This document shows, piece by piece, positions 46,501-54,113 of a stretch of DNA of 64,000 bases. A program made the translations under genes and the position numbers. The DNA lies in assembly GCF_001421745.1 (NCBI RefSeq), contig NZ_LMKW01000001.1, positions 248,001-312,000 of the forward strand, in the 5' to 3' direction. Each line of letters begins with the position of its first letter. The stretch's first letter is position 1. The DNA is from Sphingomonas sp. Leaf230. GTDB lineage: Bacteria > Pseudomonadota > Alphaproteobacteria > Sphingomonadales > Sphingomonadaceae. A model generated the notes under the pieces. That model was not told the origin of the DNA, ran no database searches, and saw nothing but the letters and a program-made list of their open reading frames with translations.

Positions 46501-46628
46501 GGCGCGTCTTGCCCCGGTCCGTTGGTGGGGCCGACGTTTCCAGCCGATGTGGTGGCCGTCTGGGCCATTGCCGGCGCAATCGACAGGAGTATCATCGCCG
46601 AGGCGGCGAGCAATTCGAACTTGGCCAT
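43569..46628 (-). CDS. TonB-dependent outer-membrane receptor
   Basis: A 1019-residue receptor. Signal peptide [23 protein letters not shown]; a Thr/Pro-rich linker; TonB box region DIVVTAQRQ; plug domain with [25 protein letters not shown] and [28 protein letters not shown]; then a 22-strand barrel ending in GIAAGFKF with terminal Phe. The plug holds a CVGATC pair and the barrel a [10 protein letters not shown]...CYAQ pair that could form disulfides. The type is common in sphingomonads for uptake of glycans or plant compounds; the ligand is unknown. A GAGAGGA site precedes the ATG. Confidence 0.93.
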   Translation of the reverse strand: [1019 protein letters not shown]

Positions 46629-46792
46629 GTCAGTCCTCTCCCCGATCGTGCCGGTCTGTGCCGATTCACGATTTAGTTTTTCAGGTATGGCGAAGTAACG
46701 ACGAAAACGATCTAGCGTCAACGCATTTTGAGCCCCGGATTACTGGGATTTACGGCGCGTTGCTGAAATGAAACAGTTGCAAAAGAGGACCC

Positions 46793-47470
46793 ATGTTCCG
46801 ATGTTTGGGTATGCTGACAAAGGGTGTTGCGATGCGGGATGAACTGAACGGGTCCGATGGGCGGCCGGTTGAAGACGATGTGCTTGGTCCCGACGGCAAG
46901 GTAATTGTGCCCGATGACGTAGCGTCGGCGATCCGTACGCTGATCCGCTGGGCGGGTGACGATCCGACCCGCGAGGGCCTGATCGATACGCCGCGTCGTG
47001 TTGCACGTGCGTGGAAGGAATATTGCGCGGGCTATGGCGACGATCCGGCGAAACATCTCGAACGCGTGTTCGAGGAAGTCGGCGGGTATGACGAGATCGT
47101 GCTGCTCAAGGACATCCCGTTCCAGTCGCATTGCGAGCATCACATGGCGCCGATCATCGGCAAGGCGCACATCGCGTACCTGCCGCGCGACCATGTCGTC
47201 GGCATCTCGAAGCTTGCGCGCGTGCTGCACGGCTTCGCACGGCGGTTGCAGGTGCAGGAGCGGCTGACCGCGGAAGTGGCGGACTGCATCTGGGACAACC
47301 TCAAGCCGCAGGGCGTCGCGGTGGTGATCGAGGCGAGCCATGCCTGCATGACCGCGCGCGGTGTCCGCACGCCGGGGGTGACGATGGTCACGAGCCGGAT
47401 GATGGGCGTGTTCCGCGACGACGAGCGCAGCCGCAAGGAAGTGCTGGCCTTGATGGGGCGCGGCGTTTGA
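46793..47470 (+). CDS. folE: GTP cyclohydrolase I
   Basis: A 225-residue type I enzyme that makes 7,8-dihydroneopterin triphosphate from GTP. Zinc ligands and active site: FQSHCEHHMAPIIGKAHIAYLP and SHACMTARGVRTPG. The ATG at 46793 follows AGAGGAC; an ATG at 46832 (212 residues) is an alternative and would remove the poorly conserved MFRCLGMLTKGVA. First gene of folE-folM-folB, overlapping folM by TGATG. Confidence 0.95.
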   Translation: MFRCLGMLTKGVAMRDELNGSDGRPVEDDVLGPDGKVIVPDDVASAIRTLIRWAGDDPTREGLIDTPRRVARAWKEYCAGYGDDPAKHLERVFEEVGGYDEIVLLKDIPFQSHCEHHMAPIIGKAHIAYLPRDHVVGISKLARVLHGFARRLQVQERLTAEVADCIWDNLKPQGVAVVIEASHACMTARGVRTPGVTMVTSRMMGVFRDDERSRKEVLALMGRGV

Positions 47471-48228
47471 TGCGAACCGTCCTGGTGACGGGCGGGGCGA
47501 AGCGGCTGGGTGCGGCGATCGTCCGGCGGCTGGCTGCGGACGGGCATGCCGTGGTCGTGCATCAGGGGCACTCGCCCGACGAAGCGGCGGCGTTAGTTGC
47601 GGAGATCGTCGACGGGGGAGGGCGTGCTGCTTCGATAGCGGGTGACCTGAGCGATCTGGGCACGATCGGTGACCTGTTCGCGGCGGCACGCTCGGCGATT
47701 GGCGGGCCGATCGACGGACTGGTGAACTGCGCGTCGAAGTTCGAATTCGACCGACCACCGACCGTCGATCCTGTGCTGTTCGCCGAACTTGGCGCGATCA
47801 ATTGCGGGGCGCCGGTGCTGCTCGCGTCGGCGCTCGCGTCGCAGGACGACGTCGCGGACGGCGCGGTGGTCAATGTGCTCGACCAGAAGGTCGCGAACCT
47901 CAACCCGGACTTCTTCTCGTACAGCTGCGGCAAGATCGCGCTGGAGGGGGCGACGACGATGCTGGCACAGGCGCTCGGCCCACGCATCTCGGTCAACGCG
48001 ATTTCGCCAGGGCTGACCTTGCCGAGCGGAGACCAGAGCGAGGAGGAGTTCGCGGCGGTAGCGAGCGACAATCTGCTCAGGCGGCCGGTCGGCGCCGAAG
48101 CGGTCGCGGATGCGGTCGCGTGGCTGCTGATCGCAAAAGGCGTGACGGGGCAGAATGTGTTCGTGGATTGCGGACAACGGTTTCTGACGCGAGACGGTGA
48201 CGTGATGTTCGAGAGGCGAAATGGCTGA
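47470..48228 (+). CDS. folM: SDR-family pteridine reductase (FolM-like)
   Basis: A 252-residue short-chain dehydrogenase. The nucleotide motif is TGGAKRLGAAIVRRLA, an Arg-rich variant typical of NADPH-dependent pteridine reductases; the catalytic Tyr-Lys pair is in FFSYSCGKIALEG. In E. coli, FolM reduces dihydromonapterin to the tetrahydro form. Position between folE and folB supports this role. The start overlaps the folE stop and its end overlaps folB by eight bases. Confidence 0.85.
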   Translation: MRTVLVTGGAKRLGAAIVRRLAADGHAVVVHQGHSPDEAAALVAEIVDGGGRAASIAGDLSDLGTIGDLFAAARSAIGGPIDGLVNCASKFEFDRPPTVDPVLFAELGAINCGAPVLLASALASQDDVADGAVVNVLDQKVANLNPDFFSYSCGKIALEGATTMLAQALGPRISVNAISPGLTLPSGDQSEEEFAAVASDNLLRRPVGAEAVADAVAWLLIAKGVTGQNVFVDCGQRFLTRDGDVMFERRNG

Positions 48229-48577
48229 ATTCACGACGATCCTGGACGGACTCGAGGTGATGATGCGGCTGGGCATCCACCCGCACGAAGTCGCGCCACA
48301 ACGCGTGGTCGTCTCTGTCGAGATGACGGTCGTGTATCCAGGCCCGCTCGGCGACGATGCGATCGAGGAAGTGCTCGATTACGATTTCGTCCGCGCAGGC
48401 ATCCTGGCGATGGTAGCGGAGCGCCCGTTCGCGCTGCAGGAGACGCTGTGCGAGGCGATTGCTGCGCTGTGCCTGAGTGACGAACGGGTGAGGCGGGTCG
48501 AGATCGAGACGATGAAGACCGACGTCTACCCTGACGCGGCCATCGGATGCCGCATCGTCCGGGAGCGCCAAATCTAG
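48221..48577 (+). CDS. folB: Dihydroneopterin aldolase / epimerase (FolB/FolX family)
   Basis: A 118-residue protein of the dihydroneopterin aldolase fold. LEVMMRLGIHPHEVAPQRVVVSVEM, VLDYDFVRAGI and ALQETLCEAIAALCL carry the conserved Tyr/Glu positions of the family. FolB (aldolase, folate path) and FolX (triphosphate epimerase, monapterin path) cannot be told apart by eye; the partnership with folM leaves both open. It overlaps folM by eight bases. Confidence 0.85.
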   Translation: MAEFTTILDGLEVMMRLGIHPHEVAPQRVVVSVEMTVVYPGPLGDDAIEEVLDYDFVRAGILAMVAERPFALQETLCEAIAALCLSDERVRRVEIETMKTDVYPDAAIGCRIVRERQI

Positions 48578-48612
48578 CGAGAGGTCGATCCAGCGTCCGG
48601 GAAAGATTTGTT

Positions 48613-48660
48613 TCCCCGCGAAGGCGGGGATCCAGACTGGGCTCCCGCCTTCGCGGGAGA
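48613..48660. repeat. Palindromic repeat, family A (folB downstream)
   Basis: TCCCCGCGAAGGCGGGGA and CTCCCGCCTTCGCGGGAG hairpins with the spacer TCCAGACTGGG between them. Compare 22122-22166. It lies 36 bp after folB. Confidence 0.7.
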
Positions 48661-48809
48661 ACAAGAAGGGGTAAGGCGTCGTATGATTGCCGACCGGCCG
48701 CGCCCAGGGCAATAGTCCCACGACCGGACGCATTTGGTTTCACGGTCGGAAGGCGCCGATCCTAGAGCCGGTTCGTTCTCTCCCCACGAACCCGATCCGG
48801 AGACCAAAG

Positions 48810-49487
48810 TTGAAAATTCTCGTCGTTCTCACCTCGCATGCCGACCTCGGCGATACCGGCCGCAAGACCGGCTTCTGGCTCGAGGAACTCGCAGCGCCCT
48901 ATTACGTGTTCAAGGACGCCGGCGTGGACATCACGCTCGCATCGCCGGCGGGTGGCCAGCCGCCGCTCGATCCAAGCAGCGCCAAGCCCGACGCACAGAC
49001 CGACGCGACACGCCGGTTCGAGGCCGATGCCGAGGCGACCGCCGCACTCGCCGATACGCGCAAACTGTCGGAGATGCGGATCGCCGACTATGACGCAGTG
49101 TTCTATCCGGGCGGGCACGGACCGCTCTGGGACCTCGCCAACGATCCTACCTCGATCGCGTTGATCCAGGACACGCTCGGCGCAGGCAAGCCCGTCGCGC
49201 TGGTCTGTCACGCACCCGGCGTGCTGCGCGACGTAAAGGCCGCTGACGGTACGCCACTCGTGAAGGGCAAGACGGTCACCGGTTTCACCAACAGCGAAGA
49301 AGCCGCGGTTGGGCTCAGCGATGTCGTGCCGTTCCTGGTCGAGGACATGCTGCAACAGAAGGGCGGCACCTATTCGAAGACCACCGACTGGGGCGTGTAC
49401 GTAGTCGAGGACGGCCTGCTGATCACCGGCCAGAACCCCGCCTCGTCGGCAAAGGCGGCACAGGCGTTGCTCGCGAAGCTGGCGTAA
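48810..49487 (+). CDS. DJ-1/PfpI family protein (HchA-like)
   Basis: A 225-residue class I amidotransferase-like protein. VLTSHADLGDTGRKTGFWLEELAAPYYVF carries the conserved glutamate region (LEEL), and the nucleophile cysteine is in ALVCHAPGVL with the following histidine; YDAVFYPGGHGPLWDLA is the family loop. Such proteins act on glyoxal-type adducts or as chaperones. The start is a TTG at 48810 with GGAG eight bases upstream, giving the family start MKILVVLTSH; no in-frame ATG is near. Confidence 0.85.
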   Translation: MKILVVLTSHADLGDTGRKTGFWLEELAAPYYVFKDAGVDITLASPAGGQPPLDPSSAKPDAQTDATRRFEADAEATAALADTRKLSEMRIADYDAVFYPGGHGPLWDLANDPTSIALIQDTLGAGKPVALVCHAPGVLRDVKAADGTPLVKGKTVTGFTNSEEAAVGLSDVVPFLVEDMLQQKGGTYSKTTDWGVYVVEDGLLITGQNPASSAKAAQALLAKLA

Positions 49488-49493
49488 GGAGAA

Positions 49494-49526
49494 ACGGCCA
49501 CCGGTTCAGCCGGTGGCCGTCTTTTA
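49494..49526. terminator. Bidirectional intrinsic terminator (DJ-1 gene / leuA)
   Basis: A perfect 11-bp stem ACGGCCACCGG / CCGGTGGCCGT with a 5-nt loop TTCAG lies between two converging genes. On the + strand it is followed by CTTTTA; on the minus strand by TTCTCCTTA. It can serve both. Confidence 0.8.
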
Positions 49527-49531
49527 CGAGG

Positions 49532-51190
49532 TCAGGCGCGGTTGGCGGCGCTCAGGACCGCACGCACCGAGGCAGTGGCAATGTCGGTATCCATGCCGAC
49601 GCCGAACACTGTCCGACCCTCGGCGGTCCGGCATTCGACATACGCCGCCGCCTGCGCATCCGCGCCGTGGCCGATCGCGTGCTCGTTGTAGTCCACCACG
49701 TCGAGCGTCGGCCCGGTCGACTCCGCGATCGCCGCGATCACGCCGGAGATCAGCCCGTTGCCGCGCCCGGAGATCGATCGCTCCTCGCCATCGATCGCCA
49801 CCCGGCCGATGAAGACTCGCTGCCCCGAGGCGCCGCTCTCCTCGTAATCGCGCAGTTCCACCCGGTCGTCCGCCTGCGGCATGTACGTCCGCTCGAACAG
49901 GCTCCAGATATCCGCGGCGTTCAGCTCGCGGCTGGTCTCGTCGGCATAGGCCTGGACGTGGCGGCTGAAGTCGGCCTGCAACCGCTTGGGCAGCTTCAGC
50001 CCCTTGTCCTGCTCGATCACCCAGGCGACGCCGCCCTTGCCCGACTGCGAGTTGACGCGGATAACCGCCTCGTAGCTGCGGCCGAGATCGGCGGGGTCGA
50101 TCGGCAGATACGGGACCTCCCACAGCGTGTCGTTCTTCGCCTCCTGCGCCGCGAAGCCCTTCTTGATCGCGTCCTGATGCGAGCCCGAGAAGGCGGTGAA
50201 GACCAGGTCGCCAGCATAGGGCGTGCGCGGGTGGACGGGGATGTTGGTGCAGTAATTGACCGTGTTCACGACCCCGTCGATGTCCGACAGGTCGAGCTTC
50301 GGATCGACGCCCTGCGTGTACATGTTGAGCGCGACGGTCACGAGATCGCAATTGCCGGTGCGCTCGCCATTGCCGAGCAGGCAGCCCTCGACGCGGTCCG
50401 CGCCCGCCATCATCCCGAGCTCCGCCGCCGCGACGCCGGTGCCGCGGTCGTTATGCGTGTGCAGCGATATCGCCACCGCCTCACGGTTGCGAATGTTGCG
50501 GCCGAACCATTCGATCTGGTCGGCATAGATGTTCGGCGTCGCGCACTCGACGGTCGCGGGCAGGTTGAAGATGATCGGATTGTCGGACGTTGGCATCAGC
50601 ACGTCCATTACCGCCTCGCAAACTTCCAGCGAGAAATCGAGTTCGGCGGTCGAGAAGGTTTCCGGCGAATATTCGAACTGCCAGCGGACGTTAGGCTGTT
50701 TGGCGGCTTCGTCGCGCAGTACCTTGGCACCGTCGATCGCGATCTGCTTAACCTGCGCACGGTCCATGCCGAACACGATCTTGCGCCATGCCGGCGACAC
50801 CGCGTTGTAGAGGTGGACGATCGCGGTCTTCGCACCGACGAGGCTGGCGAAGCTCGTCTCGATCAGGTCGCGGCGCGACTGGGTCAGCACCTGGATCGAT
50901 ACGTCGTCGGGGATACGTCCGGTCTTCACCAGCCCCGAGATGAAGTCGAACTCGGTCGCGCCCGCGCTCGGGAAGCCGACTTCGATCTCCTTCAGCCCGA
51001 CCTTGCAGAGCAGGTCGAAGAACCGCGTCTTCTTCTCCGCGTCCATCGGATCGATCAGCGCTTGGTTGCCGTCGCGCAGATCGGTCGACAGCCAGCGCGG
51101 TGGTTTGACGATCGTCTTCGACGGCCATTGGCGGTCGGGCAGGTCGACTTGCGGGAAGGGTCGGTATTTGGTCGATGGGTCGCGCAGCAT
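49532..51190 (-). CDS. leuA: 2-isopropylmalate synthase
   Basis: A 552-residue enzyme, the LeuA type 2 size (about 550-560), condensing acetyl-CoA with 2-oxoisovalerate as the first step of leucine synthesis. The HMGL-like barrel has [27 protein letters not shown] [16 protein letters not shown] and [18 protein letters not shown] (metal histidines), and the C-terminal regulatory domain follows from about residue 430. A Leu-rich leader peptide lies upstream. The start ATG is at 51190. Confidence 0.95.
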   Translation of the reverse strand: MLRDPSTKYRPFPQVDLPDRQWPSKTIVKPPRWLSTDLRDGNQALIDPMDAEKKTRFFDLLCKVGLKEIEVGFPSAGATEFDFISGLVKTGRIPDDVSIQVLTQSRRDLIETSFASLVGAKTAIVHLYNAVSPAWRKIVFGMDRAQVKQIAIDGAKVLRDEAAKQPNVRWQFEYSPETFSTAELDFSLEVCEAVMDVLMPTSDNPIIFNLPATVECATPNIYADQIEWFGRNIRNREAVAISLHTHNDRGTGVAAAELGMMAGADRVEGCLLGNGERTGNCDLVTVALNMYTQGVDPKLDLSDIDGVVNTVNYCTNIPVHPRTPYAGDLVFTAFSGSHQDAIKKGFAAQEAKNDTLWEVPYLPIDPADLGRSYEAVIRVNSQSGKGGVAWVIEQDKGLKLPKRLQADFSRHVQAYADETSRELNAADIWSLFERTYMPQADDRVELRDYEESGASGQRVFIGRVAIDGEERSISGRGNGLISGVIAAIAESTGPTLDVVDYNEHAIGHGADAQAAAYVECRTAEGRTVFGVGMDTDIATASVRAVLSAANRA

Positions 51191-51226
51191 GGCCAGTCTC
51201 TCGTGTCGTCGGGAGCGTTCGGGTCA

Positions 51227-51289
51227 GCCCTTAGGCGCGAGGCGCGGGGCATGGCCACCGCGCAAACGATCGGCGCGCCTAAGGGCGCG
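51227..51289 (-). promoter_or_regulatory. Alternative RNA stems of the leuA leader (attenuator-like)
   Basis: In the transcript a 13-nt arm GCCCUUAGGCGCG (51286-51274) pairs perfectly with CGCGCCUAAGGGC (51239-51227). The first arm can instead fold with its own flank into a 6-bp hairpin CGCGCC-CUUA-GGCGCG (51289-51274). A further stem GCGCGG / CCGCGC (51263-51258, 51247-51242) lies inside. The leader peptide stop codon is in the first arm. No oligo-U follows, so Rho-dependent termination or translational control is possible. Confidence 0.6.
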
Positions 51290-51323
51290 TAAGTCGAAGC
51301 AGCAGGAGGCGGCCATACGTCAT
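51279..51323 (-). CDS. leuL: leuA leader peptide (attenuation)
   Basis: A 14-codon open frame 88 bp upstream of leuA encodes MTYGRLLLLRLTRP, with four consecutive leucines and a fifth after one residue. An AGGA site stands eight bases before its ATG. A leucine run directly ahead of mutually exclusive stems is the hallmark of attenuation of a leucine operon: stalling at the Leu codons would block the first stem arm. Confidence 0.7.
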   Translation of the reverse strand: MTYGRLLLLRLTRP

Positions 51324-51333
51324 TAAAGTCGTC

Positions 51334-51369
51334 CTATCGCGCGGACACAGTCCGTGTCCAGCGCGATAG
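51334..51369. repeat. Long inverted repeat between yceI and the leuA leader
   Basis: Arms CTATCGCGCGGACAC and GTGTCC-A-GCGCGATAG form a 15-bp stem with one bulge and a 5-nt loop. It lies 14 bp after the yceI stop and 11 bp before the leader-peptide ATG. It may end yceI transcription (no T-run on that side) or overlap the leu promoter as an operator. Confidence 0.5.
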
Positions 51370-51382
51370 AAAATTCGACAGA

Positions 51383-51988
51383 TTATTGCGCGGAGAAGGC
51401 GGCGTTGATCGTCAGGTCGACCTTGTCCGACACGACCGGAGCATAGGCACCGATATTGAAGTCGCTGCGCTTGATCGAGGTCGTCGCGCGGAAGCCGAAG
51501 TTCAGCTTCTTGTTCATAGGGTTTGCGCCCGCGCCGATGAAGGTCGCCTGCAGCACGACCGGCTTGGTGACGCCCTTGAGCGTGAGGTCGCCGGTAATCG
51601 TCGCCTTGTCGCCGGTCGCGACGACCTTGGTCGAGACGAACTTGGCGGTCGGATAGGTCGCGGTGTCGAAGAAGTCCTTCGACTTCAGATGGCCGGCGAA
51701 CGGCGCTGCGGTGACCGAGAGCTGGTCGATTGCCAAGTTCACCTCGACCTTGGTCGCGTTCGGCTTGGCGGGATCGATCGTGATGCTGCCCCCCGATGCG
51801 CCGAGCTGCCCTTCGAGCATCGAGAAGCCCATGTGATTGACGGCCCACGTGACCTGCGTGTGGTTGGGATCGACCGCATAGGTGCCCGCGGTGACGCGTG
51901 CCTTGACGGGGGCGCCGGGGACGCCTGCGGTCTGTGCGAGAACGGGCGCGGCGGTGAGGGCGAGGATCGTGGCTAGGACTAGGCGCAT
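51383..51988 (-). CDS. yceI: YceI-like periplasmic lipid-binding protein
   Basis: A 201-residue exported protein (signal peptide MRLVLATILALTAAPVLAQ). The YceI lipocalin-like pattern is clear: TYAVDPNHTQVTWAVNHMGFS, HLKSKDFFDTATYPTAKFVST, VTGDLTLKGVTKPVVL-like ITGDLTLKGVTKPVVL and RSDFNIGAYAPVVSDKVDL. Family members bind polyisoprenoids. Its role here is not known; the leu leader follows on the same strand after a long stem. Confidence 0.92.
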   Translation of the reverse strand: MRLVLATILALTAAPVLAQTAGVPGAPVKARVTAGTYAVDPNHTQVTWAVNHMGFSMLEGQLGASGGSITIDPAKPNATKVEVNLAIDQLSVTAAPFAGHLKSKDFFDTATYPTAKFVSTKVVATGDKATITGDLTLKGVTKPVVLQATFIGAGANPMNKKLNFGFRATTSIKRSDFNIGAYAPVVSDKVDLTINAAFSAQ

Positions 51989-52127
51989 GGGTATCTCCTG
52001 TTGAACGCGCGATGCTGGCCGACGGGAGGGGGCGCGTCAAACGACGTTATGCCAACGCTGTGTTTCGGAATTGGGTCGGGGGGCGTCGCGCTCGCGCTCC
52101 CGGTGGAGTGCACCACCAGCGCTCGTT

Positions 52128-52198
52128 CCCCCGCGGACGCGGGGGCCCAGCTAAACCACGATCACCGCCCGAGATCCTGGCCCCCCGCGTTCGCGGGA
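52128..52198. repeat. Palindromic repeat, family A variant
   Basis: Hairpins CCCCCGCGGACGCGGGGG (52128-52145) and CCCCCGCGTTCGCGGG (52182-52197) flank a 36-bp spacer, much longer than the 12-bp spacer of standard family A copies. Confidence 0.55.
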
Positions 52199-52231
52199 AA
52201 ACGGGAGGGAGAACGGCCTTCACCTCACACT

Positions 52232-52337
52232 ACCACCCCGGCGAAGGCCGGGGCCCAATTGGGGGACGTCGCTAACGGAAGACAGCGTTCCGTTACTCGA
52301 ACCTTCCCAATTGGGCCCCGGCTTTCGCCGGGGTGGT
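52232..52337. repeat. Palindromic repeat, family C
   Basis: A 106-bp element with inverted ends ACCACCCCGGCGAAGGCCGG and CCGGCTTTCGCCGGGGTGGT; each end is followed inward by a CCCAATTGGG-type arm. A close relative is at 61392-61496. Confidence 0.75.
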
Positions 52338-52437
52338 GTGGAGTGCGCGGGAACGCCCGCCCGTCGGACCTGGCGAAGCCGTGCCCTGTGGGCAGGCTTC
52401 GTCGGGCCGGCCGCGCTCACGCGCTAACGCGCGCTCG

Positions 52438-53575
<1,138 letters not shown>

Positions 53576-53596
53576 AACTTTAAAAGCGGAGAAGTG

Positions 53597-54112
53597 TTAA
53601 GCCGGCTCTTTGCCGCGGGCGATCGCGACGATTCCGGTTCGGGCGACTTCGATCAGGCCGACTTCGCCCATGAGTTCGACGAACTTGTCGATCTTGTCGA
53701 TCCCGCCGGTGACCTCGAACACGAAGCTCGACGTCGTCGCATCGACCACGCGCGCGCGGTAGACGTCGGCGAGGCGCAACGCCTCGATCCGGTGGTCGCC
53801 GGTGCCACGGACCTTCACCAGCGCCAGTTCGCGTTCGACGTGTGCGCCCTGTGCCGTCAGGTCGGTGACCTTGTGCACCGGCACCAGCCGGTCGAGCTGC
53901 GCCAGGATCTGCTCCATCGTCGCCGGCGACGCGCTGGTGACGATGGTGATCCGGCTGACCGACTTGTCCGCGGTGATCTCGCTCACCGTCAGGCTCTCGA
54001 TATTATAGCCGCGCGCTGTGAACAGGCCGGCGATCCGGGCGAGGATGCCCGGTTCGTTATCGACGATGACGGCGAGCGTATGCCGCTCGGCCTTTTCCTG
54101 GGAAATGTGCAT
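53597..54112 (-). CDS. ilvN: Acetolactate synthase small (regulatory) subunit
   Basis: A 171-residue regulatory subunit with an N-terminal ACT domain (VIVDNEPGILARIAGLFTARGYNIESLTVSEI) that binds valine and a C-terminal ALS_ss domain. It activates and confers feedback control on IlvB. It begins one base after the ilvB stop, so the two are translationally coupled. Confidence 0.95.
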   Translation of the reverse strand: MHISQEKAERHTLAVIVDNEPGILARIAGLFTARGYNIESLTVSEITADKSVSRITIVTSASPATMEQILAQLDRLVPVHKVTDLTAQGAHVERELALVKVRGTGDHRIEALRLADVYRARVVDATTSSFVFEVTGGIDKIDKFVELMGEVGLIEVARTGIVAIARGKEPA

Positions 54113-54113
54113 C

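Larger units (their letters stand above)
51989..52437. other. Intergenic region with two palindromic elements
   Basis: 449 bp between ilvC and yceI, both leftward. It contains a family A variant (52128-52198) and a family C element (52232-52337). The remaining parts are GC-rich and show no gene or clear promoter. Confidence 0.65.

Noticed and set aside
46629..46792. Cobalamin riboswitch ahead of the TonB receptor
   Set aside because: No B12-box-like sequence was seen in this short region and the receptor is of the large glycan type.
49667..51292. A 541-codon open frame on the + strand opposite leuA
   Set aside because: Antisense shadow; leuA carries all family motifs.
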